DNA of 64,000 nt from positions 122,438 to 186,437 of the forward strand of contig NZ_QWEO01000003.1 of NCBI RefSeq assembly GCF_009936035.1. The letters run 5' to 3'. Position numbers and translations under genes: made by a program. The notes beneath the pieces are model-generated. The model made no database searches and had not been told where the DNA came from. It worked only from the letters and a program-made list of their open reading frames with translations. The DNA is from Neglectibacter sp. X58. Lineage in GTDB: Bacteria; Bacillota; Clostridia; Oscillospirales; Acutalibacteraceae. Positions within the stretch are counted from its first letter, which is position 1; the number at the start of each line of letters is the position of its first letter. Positions 1-7,503 of the stretch are shown here, one piece after another.

Positions 1-323
1 GTATCGCAACTAATTGTGACCTTAACGATTGCGTTTTTCAGGTGAGGTCAAGTGGCGTAAGAGCATTATCTATTGACAGTCCTCTGCCTACTCTTACAGT
101 CTTGAACTCAGGTGGAGGTGCGCATATTCCGATTCTTTCAAAAGAACGTCGGCACTTGAGCGTTAACGAAATGAAAAGAGTGATGGGATTCCCTGACGAT
201 TATGATTTTAGTGCGGTTTCTCGAACGGATGCCGCTAAACAATTAGCCAACGCTGTTTGCCCACCTGTAATTGCGTCCGTGTTCAGGGACATTATAGCAG
301 CAATTGGTTACTGGGAGGAGTAA
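1..323 (+). CDS. C5-cytosine DNA methyltransferase, 5' end outside the window
   Basis: This is the last ~107 residues of a DNA (cytosine-5) methyltransferase; the reading frame is open to the left edge, so the start and the catalytic PCQ motif lie outside. What is visible is the end of the target-recognition region (SPLPTLTVLNSGGGAH), then LSVNEMKRVMGFPDDYDF (motif IX-like) and AKQLANAVCPPV, the motif X that folds back beside the SAM pocket. It stops 5 bases before a second C5 methyltransferase. Such a pair is what a restriction system with an asymmetric site needs, one enzyme per strand. The family is clear; the partner role is inferred from position. Confidence 0.85.
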   Translation, partial: IATNCDLNDCVFQVRSSGVRALSIDSPLPTLTVLNSGGGAHIPILSKERRHLSVNEMKRVMGFPDDYDFSAVSRTDAAKQLANAVCPPVIASVFRDIIAAIGYWEE

Positions 324-328
324 CTGGT

Positions 329-1378
329 TTGAGCAAAAAGAACACGAATATTTATCTTCAGAGACTGAATTCATTCAGCAAAAAAGTTGAGTATAAATAT
401 AACTGCATCAGTCTGTTCAGTGGTGGCGGTGGTCTTGATCTCGGCGCTCATTTTGCTGGGTTTAAGACGCTCTTAGTGAGCGACATTATTCCATCCTATA
501 CGGAAACAATAAAAACAAATCTGCCTCATGTTTCTGTATATAACGATGATGCAATGGATTTGACTGCTGAAAAAATCAGAGGCCTGGCTAAAATTAATGG
601 TGATGTAGACCTGATTATTGCCGGGCCACCCTGCCAAGCTTTTAGCATTATGGGAAAAAGGCAATCCCTGGATGATCCAAGAGGTAGATTGACAATAAAG
701 TATTTTGAACTTGTTTCCGGCTTAAAACCGAAGGTGTTTCTGTTTGAAAATGTTCCTGGTCTGATGACTGTAAACCACGGAGAGGATTTTAATAATCTTT
801 TGGAGTTTATCGAAAACGAAACAAACTATCAACTGTATAGAACCAAGTTAAATGCATCCGACTTTGGTATTCCGCAAGAAAGGGAGCGGATTTTTATTGT
901 TGGCTTTAGACCTGACATATCATGTGAATCATTTTCTTTTCCAACAAACGCAACCGGATCTTTACATGAGCAACTTCCTGATAAAATGCCAAGTAAATTT
1001 GCATTGGAAAGTGTAGAGGGCTTACCCAATCAAGTCATAAGAGTTCATACAGAGGCTGTAAGAAAGCGTTTTGAGGCAGTCCCTCAAGGGGGCAGGGATC
1101 GGGGTTCCTACTCAGACAGACTTAGACCGGATATGCCATCGGGTACGGTAATGATTGGTTCCTCCGCAGGAGGAGCAAGACCGTTTATTCATCCATATGA
1201 GCCAAGGGCGCTGACCGTAAGAGAAACTGCGCGCCTGCAGAGCTTTCCTGATTGGTATGAGTTTTCTGGCTCAAGGACTGAGCAGTATAGACAGGTAGGA
1301 AATGCTGTGCCGCCTTTATTAGCGTATGAAATACTATCGGCGATAAAAAAAGTGTTGGAGGGGAAAAATGTATCCTAA
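329..1378 (+). CDS. C5-cytosine DNA methyltransferase, second of a pair
   Basis: Complete 349-residue DNA (cytosine-5) methyltransferase that would protect host sites from the nuclease encoded downstream. Motif I (LFSGGGGLDLGAHFAGF), motif IV with the catalytic cysteine (AGPPCQAFSIMG), motif VI (FENVPGL), motif VIII (PQERERIFIVGF) and motif X (QVGNAVPPLLA) are all present in the usual order. I choose the TTG at 329 because GGGAGGAG lies 8 bases upstream, at 313-320, and because it follows the stop of the preceding gene; a longer ATG start at 257 would overlap that gene by 67 bases. The 3' end overlaps the next gene by 11 bases, so the operon is translationally coupled. Composition is AT-rich like its neighbours. 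Confidence 0.93.
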   Translation: MSKKNTNIYLQRLNSFSKKVEYKYNCISLFSGGGGLDLGAHFAGFKTLLVSDIIPSYTETIKTNLPHVSVYNDDAMDLTAEKIRGLAKINGDVDLIIAGPPCQAFSIMGKRQSLDDPRGRLTIKYFELVSGLKPKVFLFENVPGLMTVNHGEDFNNLLEFIENETNYQLYRTKLNASDFGIPQERERIFIVGFRPDISCESFSFPTNATGSLHEQLPDKMPSKFALESVEGLPNQVIRVHTEAVRKRFEAVPQGGRDRGSYSDRLRPDMPSGTVMIGSSAGGARPFIHPYEPRALTVRETARLQSFPDWYEFSGSRTEQYRQVGNAVPPLLAYEILSAIKKVLEGKNVS

Positions 1379-2279
1379 TATTCCATATGAAGGTTTATCG
1401 TGGCCAATTACTCAACACGCCGGTGTCCTTAAAGTCGAGGTATTTGACGGCTTACTGAATGCTTGTCTCCTATGCAAAGGAGATACTGTAGATGCGGAGA
1501 AAATAAATGGATACCTCGTTAATAACGGAATCCTTACAGCCAATGTTCGGGCGGATAGCAATCAAGTCGATGCTTGGAGAGACTATCAGCAGATTTTGAG
1601 TGAGTTTGGTCTCATATACTCTACCAGGCTAAGTAAGGTGCTTACACTTACGCCCATAGCAATGGCCTATTTGAACCACAGCCTTTCTTACTCCGAATTG
1701 ATTACATTACAATTGTTAAGATATCAGTACCCGAATGGGCATAAGTCCCAACTAAGCCCATCCTTGATGCAAAGTTATGGTAAAAACTTTAACTATGAAT
1801 CTTTCACGGAGTTGCAGGCACATTACAACATACAAGTAAGACCAGCAGTACTGATATGGAAAATTCTATATAAACTGTGGGAGAGTGGCGAACAGCCAAT
1901 ATTGTCATTGAATGAAATGCAGGGCTATGCAGTACGGTGTACGGCCATGTCAGACTATTTTTCTTGCGCTGAAAGCATCATAGAATCTCGGCATGATGGT
2001 CAACAGCTTCAGCCATTAACAAGAGCCAGAAGAAATATGGCTGATTGGATGAAATTGCTTTCACAAACACTGCTTTTTAATGTCAGCGGGGATGGAAATA
2101 CCATAGCATTATCCCCATATTCGATAAAGGAAAGAAAAGCTGTAGATTATGTTTGTAGCCGTCTTTCCGATCCGTTTTCTTTTTGGGAGTACAAGGAAGA
2201 TAACTACAAACAGGATTGGTTCGATTTTTATGGGGACTACGATAATAGCATCGAATACATCCTTAAGGAAAGTCAATAA
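1368..2279 (+). CDS. Restriction-operon protein of unknown function
   Basis: A 303-residue protein that I cannot assign to a named family. It starts inside the end of the methyltransferase gene, with GGAGGGG upstream at about 1357-1363, and ends 14 bases before the McrB-like gene, so it belongs to the same operon. No nuclease, ATPase or methyltransferase motif is visible, nor a signal peptide or membrane segment. The stretch around residues 60-125 (start of a block reading FGLIYSTRLSKVLTLTPIA, followed by LITLQLLRYQYPNGHKSQ) looks like a winged-helix DNA-binding region. The known LlaJI operon has two methyltransferases and two restriction subunits, so this would be an extra component, perhaps a specificity or control subunit. 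That role is inference. Confidence 0.7.
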   Translation: MYPNIPYEGLSWPITQHAGVLKVEVFDGLLNACLLCKGDTVDAEKINGYLVNNGILTANVRADSNQVDAWRDYQQILSEFGLIYSTRLSKVLTLTPIAMAYLNHSLSYSELITLQLLRYQYPNGHKSQLSPSLMQSYGKNFNYESFTELQAHYNIQVRPAVLIWKILYKLWESGEQPILSLNEMQGYAVRCTAMSDYFSCAESIIESRHDGQQLQPLTRARRNMADWMKLLSQTLLFNVSGDGNTIALSPYSIKERKAVDYVCSRLSDPFSFWEYKEDNYKQDWFDFYGDYDNSIEYILKESQ

Positions 2280-2293
2280 AGGGGGATTGAATT

Positions 2294-4561
2294 ATGCCAC
2301 AGGAATCAATGATATATGAACAGGCGGCAAATTTGGTGATGGAATATCCTAATACCCATACCGTCAAGTTTGAAACCTCTAAGGATGAAATCGTTAGTTT
2401 GCTTAACGGCTTTAAAGAGAAATTTGCCCCGGAAGTCCTAAAATCCTTAAGTGACAATGAGTTGCTTGGCTATCTTTTCTTAACTGTAGATGGCAATAAT
2501 GACAGCCTATGCTATCATTTGGAGTTTAATCCGAAACTGAAAAGGACGTTCGGAAGCATTTCGGGTGGCTCGTCCTTTAAGTTCGGTCTCTTCCAGCGTC
2601 AAGAAGATGGAACATGGACTACTGGCGCTCCAAAGACACCACAAGTTCTTTCAGAGACAGAAGCATTGCAGCTTGGCAAGACAATCCGTGACAATCTTGT
2701 AAATGCTTGTGAGATGATTCAATCTCAAACGCTTAATTCTGTCGAAGATTATGAAAAGCTGGATGATGACTTAAATGCATTGATGGGGAAATTCGCTTCC
2801 TACGCATGGGTACAGAAATATTTTCACATGATTTTTCCTGATAAGTTTATCGGTTGGTATGTAACCGACTGGCTTAAGCATATTCTGTTTGGGTTTGGGA
2901 TAAATCCAAGCGAAAAATACTATGGAATGAACGGACAGCTTACTCTTATCAAAAAGAGGACAAGCTATATGTCGCCCAACTTCCAAGATATCTGCTATGC
3001 GATGTTTGGAGAAATACGCCATTTTTACAGATTGGGATCATCTGATGAGTCTGAACACTACGCCGAAAAATGGAAGGAAAAGGGCATTATTGCTATAGGG
3101 TGGAAAGAAACCGGCGACCTACTTAATTATATTAAAAATGGATCTCTTGACAGAGATAAGGTGTCAGAGGCTTTATTGGCGCATTACTATCATAGCGACA
3201 AAAAGACGGCATCACGAAAAGCGGGAGAAATGAAATCTTTCTATGAAACATCCTCCTCTTCCGTTATAACCGTGATGGATGGCTCTCAATTGATAGCTTT
3301 TGTTGATGGCCTGTCCCCGTATTTCTATGATGTGAGCGAGAATATGGCGCATCAAAAATCTGGAGTTTGGCATTCCTCATTTGATGAATCGGATAGACTC
3401 CCGGAGGATGAAGGATACTTAACGACCTGTTACGAGATAAAAGAGCCTGAAAATCTTCTGTTCTTGTATAAAAAGTATTACTGTTCGAACAAATCAGATG
3501 GTTCTGCAACTACGATTGACGAGTGTATCCAAATAAAATTTAACACGGGATATCAGTCATCTTTTGAGAGGAATCGCATCCTGTTTGGCGCACCTGGAAC
3601 GGGCAAGAGCTACACAATCAATAAAGAGTCAAAAGAACTTGTCGGCGAAAACAATGAGGATAATTATGAGCGTGTTACCTTCCATCCGGATTATTCCTAT
3701 GCGCATTTCGTAGGTACATATAAGCCTGTACCCTCCAAAGACAGTCAAGGTAATGACACGATTACCTATGCCTATGTACCCGGTCCATTTATGCGTGTAT
3801 ATGTTAAAGCACTGAAAAATAGTCGAACTACAAATATCAGACCCTTCCTTCTTATTATCGAGGAGATAAATCGTGCGAATGTTGCCGCTGTCTTTGGAGA
3901 CATATTCCAGCTCCTTGACCGTGGTGCCGACGAAGTAAGTGAGTACCCTATTCAAGCATCTGAAGACATAAAGGCTTACCTCGCAGGGGAATTAGGCGGG
4001 AAACCTGACGATTATGCGAAATTGCGCATCCCAGACAATATGTTTATTTGGGCTACGATGAATAGTGCCGATCAAGGTGTTTTCCCGATGGATACTGCAT
4101 TTAAGAGACGCTGGGATTTTACATACCTTGGCATAGATGATAGTGATGAACTAATCAGCGGGAAATTTGTATATCTTGCAAATGACAAGTCACAGAAGGT
4201 GGAATGGAATAAGCTACGTAAAGCCATCAATAATTTCCTTGCAAAAGAGAAAATCAATGAAGACAAGCAGCTTGGGCCCTATTTCATTTCGAGAAGCATT
4301 GTGGTACCGTCAGATGGAGATGAAATCGACAGGGATAGGTTTATCCACGTCTTTAAGAACAAAGTCATTATGTACCTTTTCGAAGATGCCGCAAGGCAAA
4401 AACGGCCTAAGTTATTTGAGGGATGTTTCCAAAACAGCACTCGTTACTCCGAGATTTGCAGGGAATTTGATTTGAGGGGCATTGGAATCTTCAACCACGA
4501 CATCCAGCTCGAAACTGAGCCGGAAGAACCACAATGGACGCCACCTAACGAAGAAAACTGA
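2294..4561 (+). CDS. McrB-like AAA+ restriction subunit (R1.LlaJI type)
   Basis: A 755-residue NTPase of the McrB family, which drives DNA translocation in modification-linked restriction. The AAA+ module occupies the C-terminal half: Walker A GAPGTGKS at residues 432-439, a Walker B region LLIIEEINRANVAAVFGDIF at about 519-538, and MNSADQGVFPMDTAFKRRW at about 589-607, the equivalent of the McrB sensor block MNTAD...RR. The N-terminal ~430 residues would recognise DNA; residues around 265-280 (KGIIAIGWKETGDL) resemble an EVE/PUA-like fold, as in base-reading restriction proteins. It is followed after 14 bases by the nuclease subunit. In LlaJI the McrB-like R1 and nuclease R2 act together and are kept in check by two C5 methyltransferases, which matches this operon. 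Confidence 0.88.
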   Translation: MPQESMIYEQAANLVMEYPNTHTVKFETSKDEIVSLLNGFKEKFAPEVLKSLSDNELLGYLFLTVDGNNDSLCYHLEFNPKLKRTFGSISGGSSFKFGLFQRQEDGTWTTGAPKTPQVLSETEALQLGKTIRDNLVNACEMIQSQTLNSVEDYEKLDDDLNALMGKFASYAWVQKYFHMIFPDKFIGWYVTDWLKHILFGFGINPSEKYYGMNGQLTLIKKRTSYMSPNFQDICYAMFGEIRHFYRLGSSDESEHYAEKWKEKGIIAIGWKETGDLLNYIKNGSLDRDKVSEALLAHYYHSDKKTASRKAGEMKSFYETSSSSVITVMDGSQLIAFVDGLSPYFYDVSENMAHQKSGVWHSSFDESDRLPEDEGYLTTCYEIKEPENLLFLYKKYYCSNKSDGSATTIDECIQIKFNTGYQSSFERNRILFGAPGTGKSYTINKESKELVGENNEDNYERVTFHPDYSYAHFVGTYKPVPSKDSQGNDTITYAYVPGPFMRVYVKALKNSRTTNIRPFLLIIEEINRANVAAVFGDIFQLLDRGADEVSEYPIQASEDIKAYLAGELGGKPDDYAKLRIPDNMFIWATMNSADQGVFPMDTAFKRRWDFTYLGIDDSDELISGKFVYLANDKSQKVEWNKLRKAINNFLAKEKINEDKQLGPYFISRSIVVPSDGDEIDRDRFIHVFKNKVIMYLFEDAARQKRPKLFEGCFQNSTRYSEICREFDLRGIGIFNHDIQLETEPEEPQWTPPNEEN

Positions 4562-4575
4562 GGAGGTCGCAATAT

Positions 4576-6009
4576 ATGATCTCTGAATTTGTAAGAGAGC
4601 AACAAAGATATACCCAAAAAGACCTCTGCAGGATATTGGATTGTTTAGAGGAAAAGGCAATCCCGCTGATTCGGAAGTTAAAAGAATTCGGAGTCCTGAA
4701 AGCTGTACGGGCATCAGACCATCAAAGAGATATGTCCAATCTTTTGGATGAAGATATCGAAGTCGCGGATGTTGAAGTGGGCGAAGATGAATACTATTAT
4801 GTTTTCACATTTGTGGGAGTTATAGTAGTTGCTGGGCATGTCCTAAAATGCTATCCAAAGTATCTGCTCCACTCCAATCAGCTTAAAGAAGAACTTCGCC
4901 AGGTGCTGAAGGTCCTTGAAAAATACAATACCAAGGAGCAGATTGTTCGGATGTTCAATGACAGTAGCGAAAGTAGTGCATTTAATCTTCTTGCTGTGCT
5001 GCTGTTTCTGTTGCAGGATTATTTTGAAAACGGCGTTTATAACAATACCGAGGATATTATCGAGAGCAATGGTTCTGGTAAAATTTTGTGGGACAAAACA
5101 ATAAATGAGACTTTCACCATGCTCTCGAATAACCGACCATATTATACTGATCTCCAGACAAGGAAGCGTATTACTGATGACTTCGATTATTTTAAACGCT
5201 TACATGAATGCATATTGACCAGGGCGTCTGAAGAATTAAGGGATGCAGAGCTTCTTGATCTTTTTGAAATTACAGGAGTGGATTTGACGGAGGAGGAACT
5301 GGATGATTTTGGCGATAAGGAATTCATTCTCTACCGAATTGAGAAGGAATTGAACACCCAGTTCAACACAAGGAAACAGCTTGTTCTGAAAACAATTTAT
5401 GCCTATATCTACCATAGCGGAAACCTGTATGATACAGACTGCTTGTCGCTCTTTGGAACAAATAGCTTCAATCTCGTATGGGAAGGCATCTGTGCCGACA
5501 TTATGGATAACCAGCTTAATGTAAGACTTGGCGCACTTCCTTTACCAATACCGCTAAAAGCAGAATATGACAAGAATCAAAGACTTGTAGATTTGATTGA
5601 AAAACCCTTGTGGACAGTAACAGGTAAAACCGCAAATGATACGCTGAAACCCGACTTGATTTCTATAAGAGACGGTCAGTTCATCATCTTCGATGCGAAG
5701 TATTACAACGCACAGCTCGAACGTGATTGTGTTCCGAAAGGACAGCCTGGCATCGAGTCGGTCACTAAGCAGTACCTCTATCAATTGGCATATCAGAAAT
5801 TTATAAATGACCACGGCTTTATTACTGTTAAAAATTGTTTTCTTATGCCGACAGAAAAAATGGCGATAGAAGATCGCGGGGAGGCATCAATGGAGATACT
5901 TTCAAATCTTGGCTTGCAAAACATAAAAGTGCGTTTTCTACCCGCAAAAATAGCATATGAATATTATCTATCAGGAAGAAAAATGGATGCTGACATTCTT
6001 GCACTTTAG
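4576..6009 (+). CDS. LlaJI/McrC-type restriction endonuclease subunit
   Basis: A 477-residue nuclease partner of the McrB-like protein. A PD-(D/E)xK active site can be read: P359-D360 in TLKPDLISI followed by D373-A374-K375 in FIIFDAKYYN, with the upstream block FNLVWEGICADIM that I associate with LlaJI-type endonucleases. GAGGAGG stands upstream of the ATG. It is the fourth complete gene of the restriction operon and is followed after 21 bases by the Hachiman genes. The family assignment is strong. The recognition site cannot be read from the sequence; the founding LlaJI enzyme recognises GACGC/GCGTC, but this one may differ. Confidence 0.88.
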   Translation: MISEFVREQQRYTQKDLCRILDCLEEKAIPLIRKLKEFGVLKAVRASDHQRDMSNLLDEDIEVADVEVGEDEYYYVFTFVGVIVVAGHVLKCYPKYLLHSNQLKEELRQVLKVLEKYNTKEQIVRMFNDSSESSAFNLLAVLLFLLQDYFENGVYNNTEDIIESNGSGKILWDKTINETFTMLSNNRPYYTDLQTRKRITDDFDYFKRLHECILTRASEELRDAELLDLFEITGVDLTEEELDDFGDKEFILYRIEKELNTQFNTRKQLVLKTIYAYIYHSGNLYDTDCLSLFGTNSFNLVWEGICADIMDNQLNVRLGALPLPIPLKAEYDKNQRLVDLIEKPLWTVTGKTANDTLKPDLISIRDGQFIIFDAKYYNAQLERDCVPKGQPGIESVTKQYLYQLAYQKFINDHGFITVKNCFLMPTEKMAIEDRGEASMEILSNLGLQNIKVRFLPAKIAYEYYLSGRKMDADILAL

Positions 6010-6030
6010 TTTTAGGAAGGAGGACGCAAG

Positions 6031-7503
6031 ATGAAACAAATCTGCCTGGGTACGATGATTACCCTCATCTATCAAAGCAGAAGACGCAACGCAGATAAGG
6101 TGAAGGATATCTGCCGCGGTATCTTTGCGGCCTATGGACTGGATATTAATGTTTATAACGCGGGCCTTCCGAGCCATTTGAAAAGTGGGCATGATTCTGT
6201 ACCAAAGGATTTAGAGGATGCGGCGACAACCCTCTCCATTGATGAGATTGATGAAGGCTTTGATAAATATGTTATTCCTCTAATTCATAACGAAAAGCAT
6301 GAAGCCTTGGTACGTGGTATCAGGGATGTACTGCGTGATGACACGACGATACTTGGCAATACAGTTGTTGGAATTTCTCCGGGATTTGAGAAGGACAATA
6401 TCCTGAACTATAATTCTTTCGATGAGTCCGCACTTCTTGCGAATGTTGTCACTTACGCAATACGCAGTACCGAGAACAACAAAATGGGTGCAAGCATCAG
6501 GGAAATCGCAACTGGCTATGTGGATGGCTTTATCTCCAGCACCGAAGAAATTTACTTTCTCAGTCCAATCGTGGAGCAGGATACTATCATGCCCTTGAAA
6601 CGGACATTAAAGGACCCGCTGTTCGACCGTGTTTTCAAGATGGCAACGGATGTTACGATTGCTGGACTGAGCAATCCCACAAGAGCGTGTGTATTCTATG
6701 TTGATCCAACAAACTGCAAGTTTCGTTTCGGAGACTTGAAGGATTTTATCATCAACAATATCGGCAGCTATGTCTTTTCAAGAGCAGAGAAAAAACGGCT
6801 GGTAGACCGGACGAAGAATGAAGCGGCTGTCGGCGCACAGGCAATGCTGAAATTCATACAGAAATATGGCTCCAATGCCGAGACTGTTCTTGGTGAAATC
6901 ATGCTGTATACATTCTTGGAACAGGAACTTAATGCACCAAAGATTATGAGCAGAATAGAGTTGGATGGGAATCTGCGTTCTGTCAGTAAAAGCGATGGTG
7001 TGCATCTGCTCTCTCTGAACCTTACTGGTCAGCCTTTTCATCAGCTTGTGTTCGGCGCATCGGATATCACCGGCAATCTTACTGCAGCCATAGACCGTGC
7101 GTTTGACAAGATTGCAAACATTGAAGCCGGTTACAATGATGAAATGAAAATGGTAGAGAACACTCCGCAATGGACGATTTATGATCCTGCAGCGACTACT
7201 TTTATGGTCGATCTTATGACTCCGCAGCGTGGTGGTGGCTACAAGCCGGACATGGCATTTGGTGCTTTTCTTGGATACACCATTCAGCTGGATACGCCGG
7301 AATACGATAGCCAGAAATACCGGACAGCTGTGAAAGAACAGCTGAAGAAAGACATTGATGCTGCTCAGCCGCATATCACTGATTTGATTAATAAAAAAGG
7401 TTTGATGGGACATAGCTTTTATTTCTACGTGTTCCCGTTTAATGATGCGCCAAACGAAAAAAACAGCATCATCCAGGAAATGCTGACGGGAGGTGTTGTG
7501 TAA
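6031..7503 (+). CDS. hamA: HamA-like protein (DUF1837), Hachiman anti-phage system
   Basis: A 490-residue DUF1837 protein placed directly before a HamB-type helicase. The family block is recognisable: GEIMLYTFLEQELNAPKIM at about residues 288-306, then SDGVHLL with D322, then QLVFGASDITGNL. HamA is a PD-(D/E)xK nuclease held inactive by HamB until damaged or phage-altered DNA is sensed. In the HamA proteins I know, an E-x-K pair follows the aspartate; here the equivalent residues appear to be A343 and D345, so the canonical catalytic pair is not visible. The protein is also longer than the usual ~300 residues, with an unassigned N-terminal part. The AAGGAGGACGCAAG leader fits an ATG start. 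Family call is good; nuclease activity is doubtful. Confidence 0.8.
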   Translation: MKQICLGTMITLIYQSRRRNADKVKDICRGIFAAYGLDINVYNAGLPSHLKSGHDSVPKDLEDAATTLSIDEIDEGFDKYVIPLIHNEKHEALVRGIRDVLRDDTTILGNTVVGISPGFEKDNILNYNSFDESALLANVVTYAIRSTENNKMGASIREIATGYVDGFISSTEEIYFLSPIVEQDTIMPLKRTLKDPLFDRVFKMATDVTIAGLSNPTRACVFYVDPTNCKFRFGDLKDFIINNIGSYVFSRAEKKRLVDRTKNEAAVGAQAMLKFIQKYGSNAETVLGEIMLYTFLEQELNAPKIMSRIELDGNLRSVSKSDGVHLLSLNLTGQPFHQLVFGASDITGNLTAAIDRAFDKIANIEAGYNDEMKMVENTPQWTIYDPAATTFMVDLMTPQRGGGYKPDMAFGAFLGYTIQLDTPEYDSQKYRTAVKEQLKKDIDAAQPHITDLINKKGLMGHSFYFYVFPFNDAPNEKNSIIQEMLTGGVV

